NCBI GenBank assembly: GCA_916048095.2
Contig: OU696572.1
Coordinates: 5,227,362 to 5,291,361, forward strand
Direction of reading: 5' to 3'
Source of the DNA: Sacculina carcini
Lineage: Eukaryota; Arthropoda; Thecostraca; Sacculinidae
Length of the DNA stretch: 64,000 nt
The translations under genes were made by a program, and so were the position numbers. Position 1 is the stretch's first letter; every line of letters starts with the position of its first letter. Positions 1 to 9,669 of this stretch are shown here, in pieces. The notes beneath the pieces are model-generated. The model saw nothing but the letters and a program-made list of their open reading frames with translations, was not told where the DNA came from and ran no database searches.

Positions 1-308
1 CAGTGAAAACCTTCTCTGCTTCCCTTATATATTTTGAAGATATACTATCGCACCATGTATCACCCAGTCTAATATTTGCAGCTGCACTTTCAAGACAAAG
101 TACTTGGTATTCCTGTTTCAGTAATATGTTACATCCAAGTGAAGACAATATTTTTCTATTATTTTCCACAAATTTTTGCTTCTATGGCAATTCCTTTCAT
201 CTTTTTTCTGCGTTTCTAATGATTCCTCGACATATTCCTGATTCCGCATAAAGAAGTTGCACTGACGCACCCGGTAATAGTTGTATGATGGAAAAAGTAT
301 CCTTCATC
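1..308 (-). pseudogene. decayed reading frame at window edge, unidentified
   Basis: On the minus strand a frame can be followed from about 308 to the window edge with only two internal stops. It has protein-like composition, including the stretches AESGICRGIIRNAEK and LESAAANIRLGDTWC. No family was recognised and no start or splice sites are clear. It could be a degraded transposon gene, an exon of the host gene at 1677-2142 (same strand), or chance. It is listed because it continues beyond the window. Confidence 0.22.
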
Positions 309-1007
309 GGGCACAATTATTGATGTATTCGTACATTGTTTCAACAAGGTTATATCAAGTACTGATTTTGTTAAATAAATAAAAAGACGTTATGATTGTG
401 TAGGTGCTGGAAGAAGCACATCTTTCGCAATACTTGCACAAAATAGAGATGCCTTGTTGGTAGACTAATTCTGATGGCTCACTAATATTGTGACCTGGTA
501 CATGTCTGAGGGTTATTTCAAGTGGCTGGCACCGGTTATGGCTCAATATAACTATCCTCTGTTCTACTACTGGCATCACCACTCAGGGAACCAGATTCAC
601 TTTTCATATTGTCATTTAATGGGTGCGGTATATGGTCTGACAGGCTGGTGCGCCACTTAAACACCAATGATTATTATCATCATACACCTGAAACCTAAAT
701 TGTCAGCAATACATTAATCACACTGCTACAATAAATTTCCTTGTTGTTATACGTTTAATATCACATTAAATATGCGCCTAAAACCTTCTCTTATGATATC
801 TCGGTAGTTATAATTACATTGGCGGGTGAACTTTTCCACCCAAGACCCAATTTCTTATATTTTTATAGGCATTTATTAAAACCTCATCTCATGACATAGC
901 AGGAAATATAAATCCCCTTTTTTGTCATAACCATAATGCACACACAACAGCGCATATTAATCCATTCACACCATACATATGCACAGTGCTGCCTATTACA
1001 GATGTTA
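309..1007. other. AT-rich stretch, no gene recognised
   Basis: I see no convincing gene, RNA or repeat here. A 75-codon minus-strand frame at 355-582 contains a CKYCERC cluster, but nothing else supports it. Confidence 0.5.
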
Positions 1008-1533
1008 CTACCGTTTCGGCCAACGAACTATTTTGGCCAACGCTCAGCGATCGCAATACGTTGCGATGCATATCGACATTGGCCAAAATGGTACATGTTG
1101 TGAGTGCATCTGACAGTGGCGTATCTAGTGACTGAAAGTTAATCGGGTGACCATCTTGGCCAATATTTCCTAAGTTGTATGTAGTACAGTGGTTTTCAAA
1201 CTTTTGAACGCTTAAACAAATCGTTAGGTTGGGTTAGGTTGGGTTAGGTTAGAAAACCATAAAAAACGTGCGAAATTTGCGAAAGCAAATACACGATAAG
1301 GCTAATACGTCTTCGAATGTCACGTTTAATCATTAAAAAGTTTGAAAACTACTGAGCTACATACAACTAAGTAAATATTGGCCAAGATGGTCCCTCACTT
1401 AGCTTTCAGTCACTATATACGCCACTGTCAGATGCACTCACGATATGTACCATTTTGGCCAACGTCGACATGCATCGCATCGTACTGCGATCGTTAAGCG
1501 TTGGCCAAAATGGTTTGTTGGCCTAAACGGTAG
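1008..1533. mobile_element. MITE with about 200-bp inverted arms and TA duplication
   Basis: The element starts CTACCGTTTCGGCCAACG and ends with the inverse complement of that type of sequence (…GGCCTAAACGGTAG). The two arms remain recognisably inverted for about 200 bases each, sharing GGCCAAAATGGTACAT and GTGGCGTAT blocks. It is flanked by TA on both sides (1006-1007 and 1534-1535), as expected for a Tc1/mariner-type non-autonomous element. The centre, about 1226-1255, holds short GGTTA/GGGTTA repeats. There is no coding capacity. A half copy lies at 52049-52176. Confidence 0.8.
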
Positions 1534-1643
1534 TAGATACTCACACGGTACCTATTTCACCCTATTACTCACACGGTACATGGTGACAACACATGGTGGT
1601 CATAGAGCTTGGACTTTTCCCATATCACTCGACTTGACTGTAA

Positions 1644-1670
1644 TTAATAATAATAATAATAATAATATAT
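1644..1670. repeat. (TAA)n microsatellite in host intron
   Basis: Eight or so TAA units lie directly after the splice donor of the second coding exon of the minus-strand host gene. Confidence 0.85.
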
Positions 1671-1676
1671 CCTTAC

Positions 1677-2142
1677 TGTTGATGCAATCCTGGTAGTCGG
1701 TGGGCTGTGGGATGAACGGCGGCCGGTAGGTATAGTCCAGGGGGTTGGGCTTCCACGTTGGTGGAGTGGTGGTCACTTGCTGAGGAGCAGTAGTTGTCGT
1801 GGTCATCGGTTCAGCGCCCTCGCGCGGCTGCTTGCGATCGAAATGATTGACGAAGTTGCGCATAAAACGCATGGCGACTGAATTGCCCAGTCTGCAATGT
1901 CACGGCGACAAAAGTGTCGTCACAGTATGAACGAAAGCATAAAAATTGGATACGCAATGTCATTTGCCATTAGTGGAAATTTCCTGATTGGAACAGAGAA
2001 AGACAAATTGATAGAAACAATGAAAAGCCAGCATTGTTAAACATTATTTGCTTGGTGTGTGAGCTCACTTCAATTCTTCACTCCGGTCGCACAAAGCCAA
2101 TGCCACCAATAGAAAAAGAACAGCCACATAACATTCTGTCAT
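1677..2142 (-). CDS. host gene, two 5' coding exons of a secreted protein of unknown function
   Basis: Exon 1 (2142-2069) starts with an ATG and encodes a short N-terminus followed by a hydrophobic run (VAVLFLLVALALC), a typical signal peptide. It ends at a GTGAGC donor. A 177-bp intron (1892-2068) ends in a TTGCAG acceptor. Exon 2 (1891-1677) continues in frame: two bases from exon 1 plus one from exon 2 form a Lys codon. Exon 2 encodes about 71 residues, basic first (MRFMRNFVNHFDRKQ), then Thr/Pro-rich (TTTTTAPQQVTTTPP), then YTYRPPFIPQPTDYQDC, and ends at a GTAAGG donor. A TTACAG acceptor just upstream of exon 1 suggests an earlier 5' UTR exon. The rest of the gene should lie to the left. 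Exact phasing, signal peptide and three good splice sites make a real gene likely. I do not recognise the family; a matrix or secreted peptide protein is a guess. Confidence 0.55.
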
Positions 2143-2299
2143 TTTGCAGTGCGACAGTGTACGATATCTGTAACATAAAAATGAACATGTATTTTGATAA
2201 ATAAAGACCGGGTGTTCAGGCACCTAAAATTGGCAAAATAGGTACAATAAAACAGCTAATTAGGCAAATATATGCATTCATAAAACCTGATATTGTAGT

Positions 2300-2690
2300 G
2301 TTCTCCAATGAGCACACAAGCGTACACATACAGTTATCGTTCATCACCATATTTGGAAGCTGTTCATCGTGTTCACCCAGTGTTCAGTGTATGTATTGTG
2401 TATGCGTGTATGTGTGTATGTCACAACTGTGACCCTTGTTACAGTCCGTCTGATGCTAGCCTCGCTTGGGTGTGCTTCAATACAACTACTCGGGTGTTCT
2501 GTGTGTTTCTCGCCAATCAGAGGTGACACAAGAACATTACAGATAAAAATTTGAAAATTGACCAATTATTAAAATAATACATACTGGAAAATGTTTTTAC
2601 ACATACTTTTCCATGCATACTTGCATGCATGCATGCAAGCCTATACTTTGATATCAAAGGTAGCAATACATTTCATTTCATAATCATTAG
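2300..2690. other. no gene recognised, short GT-rich tract
   Basis: The stretch holds a short TGTGTATG-rich region near 2390-2425 and CATG-rich sequence near 2614-2636. Overlapping frames on both strands look like chance. Confidence 0.5.
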
Positions 2691-2692
2691 GG

Positions 2693-4011
2693 TGACCTTT
2701 TGTTGCGCTAAAAATTAAGAAAAGTTGCGCTAAAAAGTTGCACTCAATTTTTTTGCAAAATTTCACTAAAACCCGTAAAAGGTTAGTGAAAATGACTTGA
2801 ATATGAAATCATTTTTTAATAAAATTTGTACTTTTTATATTCGATAACTATTACTAGAATATGTTTTTATCATAGGCGGTTGTGCTAGAATTGCATGCTT
2901 CATGAGCTTCAACTGTCACCTCACTGGCGATTTGGAAGCGAAAAAAATCACAAATAGTTGTGCTAATAAGTTGAGTTCAATGCTACGCTAAATATAGTCA
3001 ATATTAAATAATAGGGTAATAAAATTTAAACACTGAAATAACTCCTAAACATTGCACTTTGATATTTTCACGTTTTTGTTTCTACTAAATGCATTTTGAG
3101 CATTCACGTTTGCGTTAAGATTGTGTGTTTCACATGCTTGTCTAGTTTGTCGAGGCTGTCGCACCGATGCCCGGTAGTGACATTTAAATACACAATATAA
3201 TTTGAAATTCTCACTTGATGCTAATTTTCTTGAATGTTTCAATATCTAATTAGATTTTGCAGATAAAGCATAATCTGGTTATGCGGAAATTATATTCAAG
3301 TGATGTTGATCTAACTAGTTGCTCTGAGGTTGCTCGAAAAGTATAAAAATTAATGTTTAATTCTATTGCACAAATGCACGTGACTATATCAGAAGTTTAT
3401 GTCTATATTCAATGTCTATATGTCTACATTTAATTAAATATGTCTATATTAAATTAAATAAGTCTATATTAAATTTAATATGTCTATATTAAAGTTAATA
3501 TGTCTACATTAAATTTAATGTCTATATATAAATTTAATATGTCTATATTAAATTTAATATGTCTATATTAAATATAATGCCTATATTTACATTTAATATC
3601 TCTATATTAAATTTAATGTCTGTATTGTGTCTATACATATATGTGCGTATGCGGTGCTATGCACACGCAGGATGTCTAGCACGATACACGTACACAATGT
3701 TCACACGTCTTGCATATACATGTTTATCGAGTTTATGTTGACAATATTTGAACATTTGCTGCACTGTACACTTTTACAACTGACAATTTTTCTTGATAGT
3801 GTGAAATAATTGTTCTAAAAGTTCAAAATTGTCCTAAATTTGAATAGTTGATCTTAAAAATGAAAAAGTTGCAAAAGTTGTGCTAAAAACAAAAAGTTGC
3901 TAAAAAATGCATTTATAACTTATTTAATAGTTAACTCATATAAAAAATTGTTTTTTGGGCTCCTTATGATAAACAGATTCTATGAAAAAAAACATTTGCA
4001 ACAAAAGGTCA
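2693..4011. mobile_element. non-autonomous DNA transposon with 14-bp inverted ends
   Basis: TGACCTTTTGTTGC at 2693-2706 is perfectly inverted at 3998-4011. Inside both ends lie repeated motifs of the form AAAGTTGYGCTAAAA (about 2705-2745 and 3858-3915), in the same strand orientation on each side. No coding region is present; the middle contains the AT-rich tandem array at 3407-3630. TCATTAG occurs just before the left end (2684-2690) and at 4029-4035, which could be a target duplication if the right end lies 17 bases further out. A hAT-like class is plausible but unproven. Confidence 0.55.
3407..3630. repeat. AT-rich tandem array, unit about 20 bp
   Basis: About ten imperfect copies of a unit like TGTCTATATTAAATTTAATA. 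Unit length drifts between about 15 and 21 bases. Confidence 0.8.
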
Positions 4012-4079
4012 ACTTGAAATTTTAAAATTCATTAGACGACCACGGACTTGATTGGAACATATTTATAGTATGAAACAAT

Positions 4080-5760
4080 ATTTGCATCAAAATAAGGCTC
4101 AGCTCCAACGTATTCGCCTTCAATACCTTCAATCGCCATCCTATATCTGTCCACATTTATGCGGATGATATCCAAATTTACTTCCTTTTTCGTCATCTAA
4201 CAGTCATTTCATTGACCAACTTCTCTCCAACATAGCTGCCGGGGCGACCTCCAGAGATCTCCTCTTGAATCCAGATAAGACAGAGTATATTATATTTCAA
4301 CCTCATAGAATTTCTCCGAGATATCTTCATTTGTCCCTCTCCTCTCATATTCGTAGTTTGGGCATTGTCTTTGATCCTTCACTTGACTTCTCCAAGCATC
4401 TTTCAAACCTTACCCGATCCTGTCGATTCATCTTGCGCCAACTATATCCTATACGCCGACACATCTACGAATCGTCTGCACTGCTTCTTGTTAATTCCTA
4501 TATCTTCTCCCGTCTCCACTATTACAATTCTCTATTTTTCAAAAAAATCTCAAAAATCTCAAATCTAAAAAACAATATCTCAAAAATCTCTTCGCTCCCT
4601 TCAGTCAATCATTAACCTTTCCTGTCGTTTCGTTTTGCGTCTTCCCCTAGGACACCAACCTCTGTACATATTCGGCAAATAGGCTAGCTGCCAGTCCCTT
4701 CGAGGATCCATCATAAGCTTTGCTGTCTTGTATATAAACTTCTTCACTCGCCTTTTCCTCCTTCCTACTTACCCTCCTACAGTGCAAAGAGCGACCTTCC
4801 AGTCGTCGTCCTGTACCTCTTGTTTCTCCTCCTGCTCTTCATGAGTCAAACTGGTCAGCCAAGTGATTCTACTTTTCTGCTCCCCGTCTTTACAATCAAC
4901 TCCCTCCTCATGTCCTTAAGCATAAATCATATTCCTCATTCTCTTCTGCTCTGCAAATTTTTTGGCTATATTTGCCCACACTTCTAACTCCTCCATTCCG
5001 ACAGCACTAAATCTTGTTCTCTCTACATTCGTTGTTTTGGTTACCAGTGTTAATGTATGATATGATGTGTGATGTGGTGTCTGTTACTGTATAAGGTATT
5101 TCTTGTGCTGTTTTTATACTCGTTTTTATCTTTTATTATCATCTGTATTATTTTTGCTGGCTGATGTATTTTCCCTCTATGAGCTAACACTCCTGTAGCG
5201 TATCACACGCTCTTTACCGCTGCAGCCACACACACATCAGCGCCACCCTCAGGCTCTCCCTCCCAGCCGAAGGGTAAACCATAGGGTAGGCCGCTGACAG
5301 TATCACACGTATCACACACTCTTTCACATTCCGGTCTCACACACAGCAGCACTACCCTCACACTCTGCCTAGTGCCAGCCGACGTATAATCCCTTTGGGT
5401 AGGCCACAGACACGCATCACGACGGCGAACATAACGGGACGGTGAGGGGCAGTGTTCCTTGGTTTGTGACGTGATACGGTGTGGTGGTGTGTGCCCAGTG
5501 CATGGTGTAATTGGCGAAATATTTGTTGTATGTGTGATTAAGTGTGATCGTGATTCATTGTGCATAGTGATTGCGTGCGGCAAATATAATATACGTTTTA
5601 ACCATTTCTACGCGGTACTCGTTCAGTACATTATCTCCGGGCATATAGATCCTGCCTACCCAACACTCCCTTATATTGTTCGCACCAGTTTTACTCTTTT
5701 ACGCCCCTCTGCTCTACTTGGAGCTATATCGAATACATGCTTGTTTGTTTGTTTGTTTTT
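4080..5760 (+). mobile_element. 5'-truncated L2/CR1-type LINE copy, split by a solo LTR
   Basis: The copy begins inside the reverse transcriptase near its active site (HIYADDIQ; YADD at 4158-4169). It runs through the C-terminal region (LNPDKTEYIIF, FSRLHYYNSL), related to the intact LINE at 8.4-12.9 kb. It carries several frameshifts and no full ORF; the longest open piece is 4265-4615. The 3' UTR is interrupted at 5194-5665 by a solo LTR. It resumes to a 3' end of GAGCTATATCGAATACATGC plus a (TTGT)n tail at 5741-5758, similar in design to the 3' end of the intact LINE. Confidence 0.8.
5194..5665 (+). mobile_element. solo LTR (472 bp), family unknown
   Basis: The segment begins TGTAGCG, ends CCAACA, and is flanked by CTCC on both sides (5190-5193 and 5666-5669). 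Outside it, the LINE 3' UTR reads on naturally. This is what recombination between the two LTRs of an inserted LTR retrotransposon leaves. No other copy of this LTR was noticed in the window. Confidence 0.55.
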
Positions 5761-5894
5761 CAATAACCATACATCCATTGAAGTTGCACAACATCTTCAT
5801 TTTCCTTGAGTAAGCTTCTAACTTTACCTGTATAACACGCCCATTTTAACCAGGAACTTGAGCTGTAAAACACAATTCTAATACAACAGAACTA
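5761..5894. other. short spacer, nothing recognised
   Basis: Simple AT-rich spacer between the LINE tail and the direct-repeat element. Confidence 0.5.
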
Positions 5895-6239
5895 TGTATT
5901 AAAAGACAGGCGCACGTTGGACATCGCCGCCCCACGCGCGCCTACAAGAACACACCGCACGGCAAACACGGCGAACACGACTCCCTCCACGAAATCAGAG
6001 AGGACAATATAAGCACACCATTGCATACGTGCACACCCACTCACATACACTTGCAGAGCAAACCAACGCCACCACGACACCTGACACTCGACACTTGCAA
6101 TCTTGCACACTCCTCGCTGCAATACAGCACATACACAAAAAAATCCATTCACATAAGTACGCACCTCTCACACTCTACAATCACTCAACCATACGCACAA
6201 ACCTACACTCACATGCACACATTGTTACGCCATTACAAT
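5895..6239 (+). repeat. direct terminal repeat, left copy
   Basis: Contains the imperfect hairpin at 5908-5943 (AGGCGCACGTTGG … CCCACGCGCGCCT). It is followed by CCTACAAGA, GAACACGACTCCCTCCACG and a long pyrimidine/AC-rich stretch shared with the right copy. Confidence 0.7.
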
Positions 6240-6611
6240 TCAAAGCATATACAATAAAGCATATACATACATATACATATACATACATATACAATAAAAC
6301 ATATACATAAAGCATTACAAAACAAAGCCACGTTCCCCCCTGATCTTATATATCACACGTTCTGCGCAAGCGAACAAAATACGGAGGCAAAATAAAGCAC
6401 CACTACGCACGCCACTAACCAACTGAAAAACTAAGCACCTAAGCAGACAAAAACACGTACGTGCGCAAAAAATCGAACAAGCGACGAAACGAAAAACGAC
6501 CAAACGACGAAACCCGACGTGTTCCTCCATGCTCAATCGCCTTCACCAACCGCATCTCTTCACCGCCAATCACATCCCTTCGTCACCACCGGCCTTCTCC
6601 ATCACCGCACG

Positions 6612-6892
6612 CCTCCACCGGCCGCACCCCTGCATCTCCACCGGCCGCACTTCTGAGTCTCCACCGGCCGCACCCCTGCCTTTCCACCGGCCGCACCTCT
6701 CCGTCTCCATCGGCCGCATCCTTGCGTCTCCACCGGCCGCACCTCTGCGTCTCCACCGGCCGCACCCCTGCGTCTCCACTGGCCACACCCCTGCCTTTCC
6801 ACCGGCCGCACCTATGCGTCTCCACCGACCGCACCCCTGCGTCTCCACCGGCCACACCCCTGCCTTTCCACCGGCCGCATCCCTGCTGTCCG
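6612..6892. repeat. 23-bp GC-rich minisatellite
   Basis: About twelve copies of a unit of the type CTCCACCGGCCGCACCCCTG. Because the unit is 23 bases and stop-poor, several frames on both strands stay open, giving long but meaningless Pro/His/Arg- or Gly/Arg-rich translations. Confidence 0.85.
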
Positions 6893-7032
6893 TCGGCCTC
6901 TTCCACCACCACATGTCTTCACCGTCCACATCTCCCACAAACTCATCAACACAAAATCCACCTCATAAAGACAATGCAGAAAATGGCCGAAATAGATTGT
7001 AACACGAGAGCTAACACTGCAGTTCAGAAATA

Positions 7033-7355
7033 TGTATTTAAAGACAGGCGCGCGTGGGACAGCGCTGTCCCGCGCGCGCCTACAGGAAAACACCGCACAG
7101 CAAACACGCCCGAACACGACTCCCTCCACGAAATCAGAGGACAATACAAGGACACCATTGCATACGCGCACACACGCTCACATACACATGCAGAGCAAAC
7201 CAACGCCACCACGACACCTGACACTCGACACTTGCAATCTTGCACACTCCTCGCTGCAGTACAGCACATACACAAAGAATCCATTCACACAAGTACGCAC
7301 CTCTCACACTCTACAATCACTCAACCATACGCACAAACCTACACACACGCCATTA
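7033..7355 (+). repeat. direct terminal repeat, right copy
   Basis: Shares its order of motifs with 5895-6239. Its hairpin (7046-7081) has 18-base arms with a single G·U-type pair, the most complete of the four in the window. Confidence 0.7.
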
Positions 7356-8086
7356 CAATTAAGCCACATGAGTCATGCTATGTATAGCGGAATCCAACTC
7401 AATGCGGTCTCTAATGGCTTCTATTCTTCTAATGGTCGAATGATGTGTTAATAAAATGATTCAATTAATTTCATCCCATGTCATTCGATCATTAGAAGAC
7501 CCTGTTGCGTTAATTTGGTCGGATACACTGCGAATTTTGACAAATGATGAACGTTTTTCTAGCTCATTCAATACACAAATCTCACACGGAAACCCTGGCA
7601 ACATGACTGGCAGGTCAGGCCTTCGTTTATAGTTAAACAAGCACATCTGAATTGACAAATTGGACACATGTTGATTGCGCTGAATGCGTATGCACACAAT
7701 ACAGGTGCATACAATTACAAGATCGAGTTCAGCAACAGTGCAGTCATAAACTCGCTATCATCGCTAATTTTTTACTCAGCAGAAGCAATGTAATCTCTTC
7801 ATTCGGTTCTCAGAACGAGATCGAGCATACAAATCCGCTCATACATACACTCTAGAAGCCCACAATATACGACTCCCACGTAGTACAAGTGAACTTGGAA
7901 TTCATCCTAGCTGTATCATCACTGGTTACATTTTGCTGGTGCACTTATTTGAATTAAATTAATTGCATTAATTGCTTTAATAACATTTTTCCGACAAAAT
8001 AGGCAAAACTTTAGATGAATGAGCAAAATAGGCATTTATCCATAAATACCCTTATAATAGGCAAATGAATGCATTGATGGTATTTT
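7356..8086. other. unassigned sequence with one possible gene remnant
   Basis: Apart from the minus-strand frame at 7461-7697, nothing is recognised. Confidence 0.4.
7461..7697 (-). CDS. short open frame, unknown, possible transposon gene remnant
   Basis: A 78-codon frame has plausible protein composition (LPGFPCEICVLNELEKRSSF). It lies between the direct-repeat element and the possible right end of the 2206-8102 element, so it could be an exon of that element's own gene. No family was recognised, and it may be chance. Confidence 0.22.
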   Translation of the reverse strand: MCIRIQRNQHVSNLSIQMCLFNYKRRPDLPVMLPGFPCEICVLNELEKRSSFVKIRSVSDQINATGSSNDRMTWDEIN

Positions 8087-8517
8087 GCCTGAACATCCGG
8101 TCATTAGTGATAACTAGGGCTGTCAAAAGTTCATAAAGTTACTTTTTCACCTAGAGGTCACTTTTTCATAAGATACCTAAAACTGCATGAAAAACTTGTA
8201 TATTATAGATATTAAAAAGTTAATTGGTTACCAAAAGTTTCTTTTTCATCGTTAGGTTACTTTGTCTGTTTTTAGGTTACTTTTTCATCTTTGGGTTACT
8301 TTTAGTCATTTTTATTGTTATTAGGTGACTTGAGCACGGTTTTTTGTAACTTTTGGCAGATATGATACACAAATAAGGTATAAATCTGGATAAAAAAGGA
8401 AAGAGATGGGATATGTCAGTCGTCGTCGAGTAGCCGTCGCGAGTGGTGCTGTTTCTGTGAGCTCCGTGTCTTCCTTATTTGCTCTGTCTTTTTCTGTGCG
8501 CGAGTGTTGTGACCGCA

Positions 8518-9651
8518 ATGCCCAACCGTTCTGACATTGATCGATTGTGTTGTTGCGGTGAGTCCGTTTCCGCCGTCGCGCACATTATGTGCGAAGGATG
8601 CTCCGCCGTATTTCACCCCTCATGCGCGGCGCTTTCTACACCGGCATACAATGCTGTCAAGAAGCATAAACTGTTTTGGGTTTGTGCTTTGTGCAAAACT
8701 GACTTCGTACTAGTCAAGCGTAATCCACTGACTGTCGAGAAAGTGACATCGGTGATGGAGTCCCGCTTCACCAAGCTGCGAACCGAACTGCTTGATGATC
8801 TGCGTGACTTTCACCCCTCTCGCTGCGCCTCTGCCAACGCTGATGAAAATACCGCTTCCCACCACAACGTGCCAGCCCGTACAATTGCTCTTGTGGTGAA
8901 AAACAAAAGTAAAGAGCCTGTACGAGCTGATAACTTGCAACAACATCTGCAAACGGTACAAGTGAAAACGGCCCGTCCTACATCATCTGGTGGTTTTGTT
9001 TTGCGCTGCTCCACCGAAGACGCCGCTGCCCAGGCAGCCAAGTCGCTTGCTGACAACATCGACGGAGTGCAAGTAGCAGTGCTGAATAAGCAGCAAACAA
9101 TTCTGCCGAAAATCACCCTCGTGGATGTGCCACCCTCGTCCCCTGATAGTCTGCTGGCCTCCCTGCGTGCCAAGAACAGCTTTCTCACTGATGTCCCAGA
9201 AGCCGACCTCAAGTTATTCTTCATCACCCCGCCTAAACAAGGTCGCTCTCATGCCGTGCTGGGAGTCTCACCGGGAGTTCGGCAAAAAATTCGTGAGGGA
9301 GGTGATCGCCTCTTCGTCCACCTACGCTGTTGTCGCGTTTATGACAGGTTTTGGGTGACTCGCTGCTCTTGCTGCTGTGGACTTGGTCACAAGTTTGAGC
9401 GTTGCCCCACAAAAGTACCCGTCTGTGGCTATTGTGCTGGTCCCCACCCCTCCTCCGCCTGTCCTAATCGCAGCACACTGAAATGTGTCAACTGTACTAA
9501 TCACGGCCACGCTTCTAACCATTCTGTTTTTTCTCCGCAGTGTTCTTCCTTCTTGGCTGTCCGCAATTCTATCCGTGCCCGCACTCTCTTAGCTCCCACC
9601 CCCTCACCACCGACCGTCATCCCTCGTCATCCCTCGCCAATGCTAAATTGA
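8518..9651 (+). CDS. LINE ORF1 protein with PHD-like finger and zinc knuckles
   Basis: 377 residues. The ATG at 8518 has G at -3 and starts just before the first cysteine cluster. Residues 11-59 form a C4-H-C3 pattern like a PHD finger (C11/C13, C25, C28, H33, C36, C56, C59). The last third has three Cys/His clusters resembling gag zinc knuckles (CCCGLGH, CGYCAGPH, CVNCTNHGH). Such ORF1 proteins bind the element RNA and form ribonucleoprotein particles. The frame ends with TGA at 9649-9651. ORF2 follows in the same frame. Confidence 0.88.
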   Translation: MPNRSDIDRLCCCGESVSAVAHIMCEGCSAVFHPSCAALSTPAYNAVKKHKLFWVCALCKTDFVLVKRNPLTVEKVTSVMESRFTKLRTELLDDLRDFHPSRCASANADENTASHHNVPARTIALVVKNKSKEPVRADNLQQHLQTVQVKTARPTSSGGFVLRCSTEDAAAQAAKSLADNIDGVQVAVLNKQQTILPKITLVDVPPSSPDSLLASLRAKNSFLTDVPEADLKLFFITPPKQGRSHAVLGVSPGVRQKIREGGDRLFVHLRCCRVYDRFWVTRCSCCCGLGHKFERCPTKVPVCGYCAGPHPSSACPNRSTLKCVNCTNHGHASNHSVFSPQCSSFLAVRNSIRARTLLAPTPSPPTVIPRHPSPMLN

Positions 9652-9669
9652 CTATCGCATTCTAGCGAT
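9649..9669 (+). promoter_or_regulatory. candidate stop-codon readthrough site between ORF1 and ORF2
   Basis: The ORF1 stop is TGA followed by CTA, the established leaky UGA-CUA context in animal cells and some RNA viruses. Immediately after it, ATCGC (9654-9658) and GCGAT (9665-9669) could form a 5-bp stem with a 6-base loop. The same frame then stays open into ORF2. Readthrough is inferred, not shown. Confidence 0.5.

Larger units (their letters stand above)
5895..7355 (+). mobile_element. unclassified element with direct terminal repeats and GC hairpins (copy 1)
   Basis: Two direct repeats of about 320-345 bp (5895-6239 and 7033-7355) enclose about 790 bp. Both begin TGTATT, carry a GC-rich hairpin within the first 50 bases, and end CGCCATTACA. 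The inner part has a basic low-complexity frame at about 6461-6590 (RKKSNKRRNEKRPNDE) and a 23-bp minisatellite. No reverse transcriptase, integrase or transposase is visible. A related element lies in opposite orientation at about 54187-55246. TG…CA-like ends suggest a short non-autonomous LTR element, but no primer binding site, purine tract or target duplication is clear. Confidence 0.6.
2206..8102. mobile_element. possible large DNA transposon defined by inverted ends
   Basis: GACCGGGTGTTCAGGC at 2206-2221 is matched in inverse at 8087-8102 (one difference). Next to both ends there are several AGGCAAAATA-type motifs, as subterminal repeats often look. I found no target duplication and no recognisable transposase, so these may instead be ends of two separate copies. 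The interval contains other elements (2693-4011, 4080-5760, 5895-7355). A minus-strand frame at 7461-7697 may be a remnant of its own gene. Confidence 0.35.

Noticed and set aside
1226-1255. Telomere-like GGTTA repeats
   Set aside because: Only a few irregular units inside a MITE core; not a telomere or subtelomere signal.
1632-1671. 39-base intron after the second host exon (GTAAGG to TTACAG)
   Set aside because: It is nearly all TAA microsatellite and too short for a usual animal intron; the next exon is more likely further left.
5203-5809. Open frames of 116-126 codons on both strands
   Set aside because: They fall in the solo LTR and LINE 3' UTR and have no recognisable domain or homologous context.
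5908-5943. Hammerhead ribozyme in the hairpin terminal repeats
   Set aside because: The CTGATGA…GAAA core needed for a hammerhead was not found; only the GC stem is present.
6461-7387. Long Pro/His/Arg-rich open frame and several overlapping frames on both strands
   Set aside because: Most of it is the 23-bp minisatellite at 6612-6892, which is stop-poor in several frames; the translations are periodic and have no domain.
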